Shown: positions 1 to 10,393 of the stretch, in pieces | Layout: each line of letters opens with the position of its first letter | Numbering within the stretch: position 1 is the first letter of the stretch | Assembly: GCF_001426755.1 (NCBI RefSeq) | Contig: NZ_LMFJ01000001.1 | Coordinates: 2,686,357 to 2,750,356, forward strand | DNA length: 64,000 nucleotides | Source: Aeromicrobium sp. Root495 | GTDB taxonomy: Bacteria; Actinomycetota; Actinomycetes; Propionibacteriales; Nocardioidaceae | Reading direction: 5' to 3' | Translations under genes and position numbers: made by a program | Notes under the pieces: generated by a model | What the model saw: only the letters and a program-made list of their open reading frames with translations | What the model was told of the DNA's origin: nothing | Databases searched by the model: none

Positions 1-1094
1 GGGAGGTCGACGGCGTGTCCGGGCCGGACCGGCTCACCGTCGAGCAGCAGGGCGTACGTGGCGGTGGGCAGGGGTCGCGCGCCTCGCCCCCAGCGGTCGG
101 CGACCAGCGGGACGACGGCGATCCCGTCGGCGCCGAGGAGGGCCGAGACCGTGAGGACCGGCGAGACCAGAGCGACCTCCTGGCCCGGGAGCGCTCCCGC
201 CACCCGCACGGTGAGGGCGTCGCCCGAGACGTCGAGGACGACGGCCCGGGGCCCGCTCACGGGCGCGGCCGGTGAGGCGCCGAGCCGGAAGGCGTCCGTG
301 CCGTGGGTCCAGGCCGCCGAGGACTCCTGGTCCACCCGCTCCACGAGGCCGCGCCGCGACACTCCCCCAGCCGTGACCTCCAGCTCGAGGCCGGCGGGTC
401 CTGCGCCGGCGGGCACGGCCACGCGCCACACGCTGCGGTCGTAGGCCGCGCGCCAGGCGCCCAGACGCAGGCCCGGGACCTCCGGGTCCCGGGACACCGA
501 GAGCTCAGTGCGCTCGTCGCCGACGACGGCCCAGGCCCGCGCCGACGAGGGCGCCTCGACGTGGCGGAGGTAGGCCCACACGACGACCTCGGCGCCGGTC
601 CCGACGGGCAGCACCCGCAGCACCCGGGCGTCGAGCGTGACCTGGTGGTCGGCCAGGACGAAGGCGTCGCGGTCGAGCGCCGGCTCGTCCCAGCCCGGCA
701 GGTGGACCACCGGCCCGTGGGGTCCGACCGACGCGTCGTGAGGGTCGAGCTTGAGCCCCTCGTGCGTCAGGAGGTGCTCCAGCCCGGCCCGGTCGCCACG
801 GCGGACGTGCTCGTAGGCCACCCGGACCTGGGCATCGACCTCACGGAGCGCGCCCGCAGGGCGGCCCTCCAGCAGCGTGGGCACACGGTCGCAGAAGACG
901 TCGAGATAGGCCGGGTCCTGCACCACCGGCAGCAGCCGGACCACGGCCGGGAGACGGCGCACGAGGAGCTCACGCGGGTCGGCCCCGGAGTCGAGCAGGG
1001 CCGCCAGCTCGAGACCCGTGCGAGGCACGACGGGACCCGCCGGGCGGCGCACGCGCCGCGCGACGCGGCGCATCAGGTCACGGGCGCTCGGCAC
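1..1094 (-). CDS. Unidentified protein, possibly cell-surface polymer synthesis (partial)
   Basis: The gene runs off the left edge, so only its N-terminal 364 codons are visible. I start it at GTG 1094; an in-frame ATG at 1073 is an alternative, and neither has a clear ribosome site. The first ~110 residues are helical and Arg/Leu-rich. After that come alternating short strands with Gly/Pro turns, like stacked beta-sandwich domains. I see no signal peptide or membrane segment. It is divergent from a polysaccharide pyruvyl transferase 73 bp away, so a role in a wall teichoic-acid or glycan locus is plausible. The beta-rich part resembles the non-catalytic region of CDP-glycerol glycerophosphotransferase-type proteins, but the catalytic part would lie outside the window, so this is inference only. 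Confidence 0.55.
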   Translation of the reverse strand, partial: MPSARDLMRRVARRVRRPAGPVVPRTGLELAALLDSGADPRELLVRRLPAVVRLLPVVQDPAYLDVFCDRVPTLLEGRPAGALREVDAQVRVAYEHVRRGDRAGLEHLLTHEGLKLDPHDASVGPHGPVVHLPGWDEPALDRDAFVLADHQVTLDARVLRVLPVGTGAEVVVWAYLRHVEAPSSARAWAVVGDERTELSVSRDPEVPGLRLGAWRAAYDRSVWRVAVPAGAGPAGLELEVTAGGVSRRGLVERVDQESSAAWTHGTDAFRLGASPAAPVSGPRAVVLDVSGDALTVRVAGALPGQEVALVSPVLTVSALLGADGIAVVPLVADRWGRGARPLPTATYALLLDGEPVRPGHAVDL

Positions 1095-1167
1095 CCCTGC
1101 ATGCTAGCGAGGTCGCCGCCGCCGGACGGCTCGACGAGCGGGGTCCCGGTCGTGGAACACTGGCGCC

Positions 1168-2637
1168 ATGGCACGGATCCTGATCCGATCGGGCAAGGAC
1201 CCGTTCACCCCCGTCTCCGCCGAGACGACGCTCACGCAGGACGTGTTCAACTCCAACTCCGGCAACCTGCTCTTCCAGCACGCCGTGTGGAAGTCGCTCG
1301 CGATCGACGGCACCGAGCTGGTCTCCAACAGCACGCTCTCCGAGCGCCGCGCGCCGGCCGCCGACGACGCCAAGCGGGTGAGCGAGGAGTTCGACCACTT
1401 CGTGGTGCCGCTCGCCAACGCCTTCCGCCCCGACTTCGTCCGGCACCTCGACCACCTGAGCGAGCTCATCGAGGGCCTCACCATCCCGGTCACCGTCGTC
1501 GGCATCGGCGCGCAGGCACCGCACGGCTCGGGCGTCGAGGCACTGGCCGACATCGCCAAGCCGGTCCGCCGCTTCGTCTCCGCCGTGCTCGACCGGTCCG
1601 CGTCCATCGGGGTCCGCGGGCAGTTCACGCGCAACTACCTGCGGGGCCTGGGCTTCGGCGACGCCGACATCGACGTGATCGGCTGCCCGTCGCTCTTCCA
1701 GTGGGGTCCGGACTTCCGGGTGGAGAAGAAGGTCGACACCATCGCCGACGATGCTCCGCTCGGGCTCAACCTGACGCCCGAGGTCCCGGGCATCGGGGCG
1801 TTCGCCCTGGCGCAGGCCGCGCGGCACCCCAACCTGGTCTACGTCGGCCAGGACCAGCACGACCTCCGCCTGCTCCTGTGGGGCACGCCGTTCCCGCACG
1901 TCGACGACCCCGCCGTGCCGGTGCACCTGCAGCACCCGCTCTACCAGGAGGACCGCATGCGGCTCTTCCTCGACACCTGGCCCTGGTACTCCTACCTGGG
2001 ACAGCGCGACTTCGTCTACGGCTCGCGCTTCCACGGCAACGTCGCCGCCCTGCTCGGCGGGACTCCCGCGATGCTGCTCGCCCACGACACGCGCACCCAG
2101 GAGCTCGCGGAGCACCACCGGATGCCGTTCATCGAGGTGCCGCGCTTCGACGCCGACCTGCGCGCCGACGAGCTCCACGCGGCCACGGACCTCCGCGGCT
2201 TCAACGAGGAGATGCCGCTCGGCCACGCCCGCTACACGGCGTTCCTGGAGCGCAACGGGCTCGACCACCGCTGGGCCCCGGGTGCGGTCAGCACGACGTT
2301 CGACCAGCAGCTCGCCGGCGCGTCGTGGCCCCGCCCGGTGCACACGCTCCTCGCCGACGACGGCAGCGAGGTCGCCTCACGCCTGCGCTGGCTGCGCGGC
2401 GGGATGGTCCTCGACATCACCCGCCACCCCGACCGCTACGAGCCTCCCTTCGAGCACCCGGCCTACACGGGCGCCGGGAGCCGGCACGCCCGCATCCAGG
2501 GCCAGGTCGACGACCGCGCCCGGGCCCAGCAGGCGCAGATCGACCGCCTGCGCTCACGCATCGAGGGACTCGAGGGACGCACGTTCCGCGCCCGCATCGG
2601 CTACTGGCTGCGCCGCCTTCGCCTGCGTCGCGACTGA
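1168..2637 (+). CDS. Polysaccharide pyruvyl transferase family protein
   Basis: 489 residues. The family moves a pyruvyl group from phosphoenolpyruvate to a sugar of an exported polysaccharide, forming an acidic ketal. Supporting features are the Rossmann-like segment VTVVGIGAQAPHG near residue 110 and the family's SRFHGN motif near residue 285, followed by a Gly-rich loop and LLAHDTRTQELAE. The last ~50 residues are a charged helical tail that could form a coiled coil (QQAQIDRLRSRIEGLEGR). There is no signal peptide, so it should act on cytoplasmic precursors. It starts at ATG 1168 with little leader. The divergent partial gene and this one probably both belong to a cell-surface glycopolymer locus to the left. 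The acceptor sugar cannot be told from sequence. Confidence 0.8.
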   Translation: MARILIRSGKDPFTPVSAETTLTQDVFNSNSGNLLFQHAVWKSLAIDGTELVSNSTLSERRAPAADDAKRVSEEFDHFVVPLANAFRPDFVRHLDHLSELIEGLTIPVTVVGIGAQAPHGSGVEALADIAKPVRRFVSAVLDRSASIGVRGQFTRNYLRGLGFGDADIDVIGCPSLFQWGPDFRVEKKVDTIADDAPLGLNLTPEVPGIGAFALAQAARHPNLVYVGQDQHDLRLLLWGTPFPHVDDPAVPVHLQHPLYQEDRMRLFLDTWPWYSYLGQRDFVYGSRFHGNVAALLGGTPAMLLAHDTRTQELAEHHRMPFIEVPRFDADLRADELHAATDLRGFNEEMPLGHARYTAFLERNGLDHRWAPGAVSTTFDQQLAGASWPRPVHTLLADDGSEVASRLRWLRGGMVLDITRHPDRYEPPFEHPAYTGAGSRHARIQGQVDDRARAQQAQIDRLRSRIEGLEGRTFRARIGYWLRRLRLRRD

Positions 2638-2653
2638 GGTCCGCCGCGGCTCG

Positions 2654-2659
2654 TAGGGT
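2654..2659 (+). promoter_or_regulatory. -10 box of a leaderless promoter (DUF885 gene)
   Basis: TAGGGT lies 6 nt before the ATG at 2666, the spacing seen for leaderless actinobacterial mRNAs that begin at the start codon. No good Shine-Dalgarno site is present. Confidence 0.4.
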
Positions 2660-2665
2660 CGAGGC

Positions 2666-4327
2666 ATGACCCGCGAACAGACCCCGCTCGACGCCCTGGG
2701 CGAGCAGTGGCTCGACACCCTCCTGGACCTGCAGCCCGAGCTTCACGTGCACCTCGGACGCCCCGGGCGCGAGGGCGAGTACGCCGATCTCTCACCCGAC
2801 GGCCACCAGCAGCTCCTCGACGCCGGAGCCGCCGTGCTGCGACAGGCGCGCGAGCTCCGGCCCCAGGACGACGTGGACGTCGTGACACAGGCCGAGCTCG
2901 TGCGCACCCTCGAGCTGGCCGCCGACCAGCACGCGCTCGGGCTCTGGCAGCGCGACCTCAACGTCATCGCCTCGCCCGTGCAGGACCTCCGCGACGTGTT
3001 CGACCTGGTGCCCACGGAGACCGAGGACGACTGGTCCGCCGTCGCCCGGCGGCTCGAGAACCTGCCCGGAGCGATGGCCGGGTACGTCGAGTCCCTGCGA
3101 GCCGGCGTCCGCGCCGGGAACCCTCCCGCCCTGCGCCAGGTGCGCGAGGTCGCCGCGCAGGCCGGCAAGCTCGTCGGCAGCCGGACCTTCTTCACCGACC
3201 TCGCGGACCAGGGTCGGGCGGCCGGCGTGCCGAGCCGGCTCGCCGCCGCGCTCGACGCCGGGGCCGTGGGCGCGGCCGAGGCCTACTCCGGGCTCGTGCA
3301 GGTGCTGCTCGACGAGGTCGCCCCGCACGCTCCCGAGGAAGACGGCGTCGGCCGAGACATCTACGCCGTCGCCTCCCGCGGCTTCATCGGCTCCACGATC
3401 GACCTCGACGAGACCTACGCCTGGGGCGTGGAGGAGCTCGGCCGCATGGTGGCCGAGCAGGAGGCCGTGGCGCAGGAGGTGCTCCCCGGGGCCACGGTGG
3501 CCGAGGCCATCGCCCACCTCGAGCAGGACCCCGCCCGGCGCCTGCACGGCACGGACGCGCTCCAGGCCTGGATGCAGGACGTGAGCGACCGCGCCGTCGA
3601 GGAGCTGGGGCGCACCCACTTCGACATCCCCGAGCGCATGCGCCGGCTCGAGTGCCGCATCGCGCCCACGCAGGAGGGCGGCATCTACTACACCGGTCCG
3701 AGCGAGGACTTCTCCCGCCCGGGCCGCATGTGGTGGTCGGTGCCCGAGGGCGAGACCGAGTTCGACACGTGGCGTGAGCTCACGACCGTCTACCACGAGG
3801 GCGTCCCGGGCCACCACCTCCAGATCGGGCTCGCCACCCACCACAGCGACCTGCTCAACGGCTGGCGTCGGACCATCTGGAACTCGGGCCACGGCGAGGG
3901 CTGGGCGCTGTACGCCGAGCGACTCATGGCCGACCTCGGCTACCTCGACGACCCGGCCGACCGCCTCGGCATGCTCGACGGGCAGCGCATGAGAGCCGCC
4001 CGGGTCGTCCTCGACCTCGGCGTGCACCTCGGGCTGGAGAAGCCCCCGTCCGCCGGCCTCGGCACCGGCCCCTGGTCCGGCGAGGACGCCTTCGCGTTCA
4101 TGCCGCAGCACGTGAACATGAGCGACGCCTTCGTGCGGTTCGAGGTGAACCGCTACCTGGGCTGGCCCGGCCAGGCTCCGTCGTACAAGGTCGGGCAGCG
4201 GCTGTGGGAGGACCTGCGCGACGACTGGGTGGCCGTGCACGGCGACGACCTCCGGACCTTCCACCGCGACGCCCTGCGGCTCGGCACCGCGGGCATGGCC
4301 ACCATCCGCGAGGTCCTCCTGCCCTGA
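2666..4327 (+). CDS. DUF885 family protein, putative zinc metallopeptidase
   Basis: 553 residues, the usual DUF885 length. The diagnostic YHEGVPGHHLQ motif is near residue 378, with the GHGEGWALYAERLM motif about 35 residues later; together they form the HEXXH-like metal site and the downstream Glu typical of this family. Members are predicted metallopeptidases and some are lipoproteins, but this one has no signal peptide and so is probably cytoplasmic. The N-terminal half is helical and acidic. It stands alone, converging on DUF3180 with a small hairpin between. The substrate is unknown. Confidence 0.8.
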   Translation: MTREQTPLDALGEQWLDTLLDLQPELHVHLGRPGREGEYADLSPDGHQQLLDAGAAVLRQARELRPQDDVDVVTQAELVRTLELAADQHALGLWQRDLNVIASPVQDLRDVFDLVPTETEDDWSAVARRLENLPGAMAGYVESLRAGVRAGNPPALRQVREVAAQAGKLVGSRTFFTDLADQGRAAGVPSRLAAALDAGAVGAAEAYSGLVQVLLDEVAPHAPEEDGVGRDIYAVASRGFIGSTIDLDETYAWGVEELGRMVAEQEAVAQEVLPGATVAEAIAHLEQDPARRLHGTDALQAWMQDVSDRAVEELGRTHFDIPERMRRLECRIAPTQEGGIYYTGPSEDFSRPGRMWWSVPEGETEFDTWRELTTVYHEGVPGHHLQIGLATHHSDLLNGWRRTIWNSGHGEGWALYAERLMADLGYLDDPADRLGMLDGQRMRAARVVLDLGVHLGLEKPPSAGLGTGPWSGEDAFAFMPQHVNMSDAFVRFEVNRYLGWPGQAPSYKVGQRLWEDLRDDWVAVHGDDLRTFHRDALRLGTAGMATIREVLLP

Positions 4328-4341
4328 GTGGCCCGCCGGCT

Positions 4342-4360
4342 CACCGCTCCGGAGGCGGTG
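4342..4360. terminator. Hairpin between convergent genes
   Basis: CACCGCTCC and GGAGGCGGTG form a stem with one bulge between two convergent stop codons. There is no T-tract, so it would be a non-canonical bidirectional terminator or mRNA 3' stabiliser. Confidence 0.35.
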
Positions 4361-4370
4361 CGGTGGTGCG

Positions 4371-4865
4371 TCAGGCGGGGGTGGAGGCGCGACCGGTGGC
4401 GTCGTCGTCCTCGTCGTCGTCCTGGATGGCGAGGAACCGCTCGAGCAGCAGGCCCGCCACGAGCAGCAGGATGCCGGCGAGCGCCGCTGCGCCGCCCTGC
4501 AGGACGCGCTCACGACCCAGCTCGGTGTCCCAGTCGCGCACGAACGAGAGTGCGATCCCCCCGTAGAAGCCGCCGAACAGGCCGCCCACGATGATGGAGG
4601 CCTTGGCCACGGCCAGCATCTTCACGCCGTGGTCGGAGGTCATCCGCTTCTTGTCGCGGCGCAGTGCGGCCCACGTGATGCGGGCCATCGTGCCCACCGC
4701 GCCGGCGCTGAAGACGAGCAGGACGGCCGCCGTCCACCCCACCCGGGGCACGGTTCCGTCGAGCTGGACGGACAGGGGCCGCAGCAGGCTGCCGAGGACG
4801 ATCCCGACGGCCACGAGCGAGGCGACGTGCAGAGGTGACGTCCGCTTGACCGGGCCCCTCACCAC
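4371..4865 (-). CDS. DUF3180 membrane protein
   Basis: 164 residues from GTG 4865 (GTG 4862 is equally possible). It begins 4 bp past the folK stop. Four hydrophobic segments are visible, near residues 8-26, 35-57, 75-105 and 120-142, followed by an acidic tail (IQDDDEDDDA). DUF3180 is a small actinobacterial membrane family of unknown role, often found next to folK as here. The tight spacing makes it the last gene of the ftsH-fol transcript. No enzymatic motif is visible. Confidence 0.8.
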   Translation of the reverse strand: MVRGPVKRTSPLHVASLVAVGIVLGSLLRPLSVQLDGTVPRVGWTAAVLLVFSAGAVGTMARITWAALRRDKKRMTSDHGVKMLAVAKASIIVGGLFGGFYGGIALSFVRDWDTELGRERVLQGGAAALAGILLLVAGLLLERFLAIQDDDEDDDATGRASTPA

Positions 4866-4869
4866 GACC

Positions 4870-5433
4870 TCACAAGATGATCTCGAGGTCCTCGCGTCGG
4901 ACGATGCCGTTCGTGTCGACGCCACTGATGAGGTCCGCCACGAAGCCGCGACCGGGGATCTCGCCCTCGGGATCGACCTCGAGCCACGGGATGAGCACGA
5001 AGCCGCGCTCGTGGGCCCGGGGGTGCGGGAGCTGGAGCGTCTCGTCGTCGGCGACGCGGTCGCCGACCACGATGACGTCGACGTCGAGCGTGCGCGGCGC
5101 GTTCCTGACGCTGCGGTCGCGTCCGAAGGCGTCCTCGATGGCGAGAGCGCGGTCGAGCAGCGTGTGCACCGTGAGGGTGGTGTCGATGAGCACGACGGCG
5201 TTGAGGAAGGCACCCGACTGCTCGGGGGCGTCGACCGGCTCGGTCTCGTAGACCGAGGAGACGGCCACGATGGTGACCTCCGGCGTGTCCTCGAGCGCCG
5301 CGACGGCGCCCTGGAGGCGGTTGAGACGGTCCCCGAGGTTGGAGCCGATCGCAAGGACCGCCTGACGGATCGGCCGCATGCCACCGGTCATGGTGTCCGC
5401 GTCGAGCACGTACGGGGTAGGCGATTCGGTCAC
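4870..5433 (-). CDS. folK: 2-amino-4-hydroxy-6-hydroxymethyldihydropteridine pyrophosphokinase
   Basis: 187 residues. HPPK transfers pyrophosphate from ATP to hydroxymethyl-dihydropterin, just before the folP step. LAIGSNLGDR near residue 27, VYETEPV near 62, and FGRDRSVRNAPRTLDVDVI with the conserved R/D/D metal and ATP ligands near 105-122 are diagnostic. A ~23-residue N-terminal extension precedes the usual start; an internal ATG before RPIRQAVL could also serve. It overlaps folB by 4 bp (ATGA), indicating translational coupling. Confidence 0.96.
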   Translation of the reverse strand: MTESPTPYVLDADTMTGGMRPIRQAVLAIGSNLGDRLNRLQGAVAALEDTPEVTIVAVSSVYETEPVDAPEQSGAFLNAVVLIDTTLTVHTLLDRALAIEDAFGRDRSVRNAPRTLDVDVIVVGDRVADDETLQLPHPRAHERGFVLIPWLEVDPEGEIPGRGFVADLISGVDTNGIVRREDLEIIL

Positions 5434-5807
5434 TGCTTGCTCCGCTCTGTCGTGACGCTCACGTCGTGGAAAGGCACGGCGATGGGTGCGTCCGGCTTGT
5501 GCACCGTCACGCTAGCCCATCGGACCGGACCGAGATCCAGGCACCACTCCAGCATACGGCGCGCGAGCGACTCGATGAGGTCCACGGGCTGGCCCGTCAC
5601 GACGTCGTGGACGTGCTGGGCCACCGCCCCGTAGTCGACCGTGGCGGCGAGGTCGTCGCCCTCGGCGGCCGCCGAGAAGTCGAGACCGAGGCTCACGTCG
5701 ACGATGAACGTCTGCCCGTCGCGGCGCTCGTGGTCGAACACGCCGTGGAAGCCGGTGGCCGTGAGGCCGGTCAGGTCGATGCGGTCGAGACCGTCAGGAC
5801 AAGCCAT
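5430..5807 (-). CDS. folB: Dihydroneopterin aldolase
   Basis: 125 residues, standard length. It converts dihydroneopterin to hydroxymethyl-dihydropterin plus glycolaldehyde, feeding FolK. DRIDLTGLTATGFHGVFDHER carries the family's GxxGxxxxER signature, and the C-terminal half has the expected VTVHKPDAPI segment with the catalytic Lys. AGGGG lies 6 nt before ATG 5807. It is coupled to folK downstream and follows the NTF2-like gene by 12 bp. Confidence 0.95.
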   Translation of the reverse strand: MACPDGLDRIDLTGLTATGFHGVFDHERRDGQTFIVDVSLGLDFSAAAEGDDLAATVDYGAVAQHVHDVVTGQPVDLIESLARRMLEWCLDLGPVRWASVTVHKPDAPIAVPFHDVSVTTERSKQ

Positions 5808-5819
5808 GGCGGACCCCTC

Positions 5820-6260
5820 TCATGGCTCTTCGGGGTGGTCGTCCTCGACGTCGAGGACCGGGGAGGCGTGGCGGGCGAAGAAGCGCCAGCCGGCGCCGTC
5901 GTTGGCGGTGCGGTCGCGCACCAGGATGCTCGTGCACACCGCCTTGGCGCCGGCGAAGGCGTCGACGGCGACGTCCTCGCCGGACAGGACGTTCTCGGTG
6001 CACGTGATGACCACGAGGTCGCCGTCGTCGCCGTGCGGCAGCGCCACCTGGACGTCGGTGAGGAAGAACTGGATGTAGCCCACGTTGGCCATGACGAGCG
6101 TCCAGGAGCGCAGGACGTCGCGGGTGCCCTGCAGCGCCTCGGCGCCGGGGTGCACGCACGTGGTGGCGGGGCTGTCGACCCACAGCGAGGCCATGAGGTC
6201 GGCGTCGCCGGTCTCGATGGCGTCGTAGAACGAGCGGTGGACGGTCAGGACGTCAGGCAC
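5820..6260 (-). CDS. NTF2-like (SnoaL-type) small protein
   Basis: 146 residues from GTG 6260, overlapping the folP stop by 8 bp. The sequence has the cone-shaped NTF2/SnoaL pattern: an N-terminal helix (HRSFYDAIETGDADLMASLW), a conserved CVHPG turn, then long beta strands ending in GWRFFARHASPV. Members bind small ligands or act as isomerases; no specific function can be assigned. Its place between folP and folB suggests co-expression with folate synthesis, but it is not a known pathway enzyme. Confidence 0.75.
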   Translation of the reverse strand: MPDVLTVHRSFYDAIETGDADLMASLWVDSPATTCVHPGAEALQGTRDVLRSWTLVMANVGYIQFFLTDVQVALPHGDDGDLVVITCTENVLSGEDVAVDAFAGAKAVCTSILVRDRTANDGAGWRFFARHASPVLDVEDDHPEEP

Positions 6261-7128
6261 GGTGGATCCCCTCGTGGGCCGTCAGCTGGGCGGTCTCCTG
6301 GGCGAGCCGGGCCACGACCCGGACGGCGTCGGCCGAGGCCCGCGCCTCGTGGACGCGCACGCACCACGCGCCGGCCTGGGCCGCGAGCGTGGTGACGGCC
6401 GCCGTGGCGTCGTCGGACCCGAGCGGGGGCCGGGGACCCTCGGCATCGGCCAGGAGGTGGCCGAGGAAGCCCTTGCGGCTCGCGGCGACCAGCACCGGCA
6501 GGCCGAGGGCCACGAAGCGGTGGAGCCCGGCGAGCACGGTCCAGTTCTGCGCGCCGGTCTTGGAGAAGCCGAGCCCCGGGTCGACCACGACCTGCTCGGG
6601 CCGCACACCGGCGGCGAGGGCCCGGTCGACCTGCTCGCGGAGCTCGGTGAGGACGTCGGTGACGACGTCGTCGTACTGGGTGAGGTCCTGCATGTGATCA
6701 GAGTGCCCGCGCCAGTGCATGAGCACGATCCGGGCGCCCGAGGACGCGGCGAGCGGGACCATGGCCGGGTCGGCACGACCGCCCGAGACGTCGTTGACGA
6801 GGGCTGCGCCCGCCTCGAGGGCGGCCTCCGCGACGTCGGCCCGCATGGTGTCGACCGAGACGGCCACGCCGGCGCTCGCGAGCTCGCGCACCACCGGGAC
6901 GACGCGACGCCGCTCCTCGGCCGCATCGACCCGCAGCGCACCGGGCCGGGTGGACTCGCCGCCGACGTCGACGAGGTCGGCGCCCTGCTCCACGAGCTCG
7001 AGACCGTGCCGGACGGCCGCCTCGGGATCGATCCACAGGCCACCGTCGGAGAACGAGTCGGGCGTGACGTTGACGACGCCCATGACGAGGCAGCGGTCCG
7101 GTGACGACGCAGGGACGGCCTGGGTCAC
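6253..7128 (-). CDS. folP: Dihydropteroate synthase
   Basis: 291 residues from GTG 7128, which shares GTGA with the folE stop. It condenses hydroxymethyl-dihydropterin pyrophosphate with p-aminobenzoate and is the sulfonamide target. [16 protein letters not shown] near residue 15, [13 protein letters not shown] near 47 and the C-terminal SRKGFLG segment are the classic DHPS signatures. The following gene starts inside its stop region, so the fol genes form one tightly coupled transcript. Confidence 0.96.
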   Translation of the reverse strand: MTQAVPASSPDRCLVMGVVNVTPDSFSDGGLWIDPEAAVRHGLELVEQGADLVDVGGESTRPGALRVDAAEERRRVVPVVRELASAGVAVSVDTMRADVAEAALEAGAALVNDVSGGRADPAMVPLAASSGARIVLMHWRGHSDHMQDLTQYDDVVTDVLTELREQVDRALAAGVRPEQVVVDPGLGFSKTGAQNWTVLAGLHRFVALGLPVLVAASRKGFLGHLLADAEGPRPPLGSDDATAAVTTLAAQAGAWCVRVHEARASADAVRVVARLAQETAQLTAHEGIHRA

Positions 7129-7684
7129 GCGGTGATCAGGCCCATCGCCTCGGCCCGGGTGGCGGGGTCGCGCAGCTGGCCGCGGACGGCGCTCGTGATG
7201 GTCTTGGCGCCGGCCTTGCGGACGCCTCGCATGGTCATGCAGAGGTGCTCGGCCTCGATGACGACGATGACGCCGCGCGGGTGCAGCACCTCGATGAGGG
7301 CGTCGGCGATCTGCGTCGTGAGACGCTCCTGGATCTGGGGACGCCGCGCGAAGACGTCGACGAGGCGGGCCAGCTTGGACAGCCCGGTGACCCGGCCACC
7401 GTCCTCGGGGATGTAGCCCACGTGGGCCACCCCGGTGAACGGGACGAGGTGGTGCTCGCACATCGACCACAGCTCGATGTCCTTCACGAGGACGAGCTCG
7501 TCGTGGGCGACGTCGAACGTGGCCGAGAGCACCTCGCGCGGGTCCTGGTCGAGGCCGGCGAGGAGCTCGACGTAGGACTTGGCGACCCGCTTGGGGGTGT
7601 CGAGGAGGCCGTCGCGGTCGGGGTCCTCCCCCACCGCGATGAGAAGCTCACGGATGGCCGCCTCGGCCCTGGGAAGGTCGACGC

Positions 7685-7688
<4 letters not shown>
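7125..7688 (-). CDS. folE: GTP cyclohydrolase I
   Basis: 187 residues from GTG 7688, overlapping the ftsH stop by 4 bp. It converts GTP to dihydroneopterin triphosphate, the first folate step. The zinc-binding [11 protein letters not shown] near residue 75 and the second zinc Cys in [10 protein letters not shown] near 145 are intact, as is the [11 protein letters not shown] segment. Length and motifs match the homodecameric FolE family (type IA). Coupling to ftsH and folP fits the conserved actinobacterial ftsH-folE-folP order. Confidence 0.96.
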
Positions 7689-9691
<2,003 letters not shown>

Positions 9692-9831
9692 AGGCTGACG
9701 GCGGGGTGACCCGCTCCTCCTCGGTACGACGACGGGTACTGGAAACCTACACTCCGCAGGCTCACCACCTGAACGTGTTCACCGAAGCCGTCGTGCCCCG
9801 GCGGACCGGCGTTCGCCCAGGGCTGAAAGCG

Positions 9832-10389
9832 TCAGCTGTAGACGTGCGGGGCGAGGGTGCCGATGCAGCGCAGGTTGCGGTACTGCTCGGCGTAGTCGAG
9901 GCCGTAGCCCACGACGAAGGCGTTGGGGATGTCGAAGCCGACGTACGTGACGTCGACGTCCATCTGGAGCGCCTCGGGCTTGCGCAGCAGGGTGGCGATC
10001 TCGACCGAGGCCGGACCGCGCGAGCGCAGGTTGGCCACGAGCCACGACAGGGTCAGGCCGGTGTCGATGATGTCCTCGACGATGAGGACGTGGCGGCCCG
10101 TGAGGTCGGTGTCGAGGTCCTTGAGGATCCGGACCACGCCCGACGACGTGGTGCCCGAGCCGTAGGAGGAGATGGCCATCCAGTCCATCTCGACGTGCCG
10201 GTCGAGGCTGCGCGCGAGGTCGGCCATGACCATCACCGCGCCCTTCAGCACGCCCACGAGGAGCAGGTCCTTGCCCTCGTAGTCGGCCTCGATCTGCGCT
10301 GCCATCTCTCGGAGGCGCGCAAGGATCTCGTCCTCGGTGAACAGGGTCTGCTCGAGGTCGAGCTCTGACTCGACGTGCTGGCGGTCCAC
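9832..10389 (-). CDS. hpt: Hypoxanthine phosphoribosyltransferase
   Basis: 185 residues from GTG 10389, 5 bp after the tilS stop. It salvages hypoxanthine and guanine with PRPP. The PRPP-binding loop HVLIVEDIIDTGLTLSW near residue 105 and the KDLLLVGVLKGAV segment near 42 are diagnostic. A longer reading from GTG 10434 would overlap tilS by 41 bp and adds residues not typical of the family, so I prefer the shorter form. The tilS-hpt-ftsH order is conserved in actinobacteria. Confidence 0.94.
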   Translation of the reverse strand: MDRQHVESELDLEQTLFTEDEILARLREMAAQIEADYEGKDLLLVGVLKGAVMVMADLARSLDRHVEMDWMAISSYGSGTTSSGVVRILKDLDTDLTGRHVLIVEDIIDTGLTLSWLVANLRSRGPASVEIATLLRKPEALQMDVDVTYVGFDIPNAFVVGYGLDYAEQYRNLRCIGTLAPHVYS

Positions 10390-10393
10390 GGGT

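Noticed and set aside
303..2669. Long plus-strand frame opposite and overlapping the pyruvyl transferase
   Set aside because: Arg/Pro/Ala-rich translation typical of a shadow frame in high-GC DNA; the real genes in this interval have clear family motifs or codon bias.
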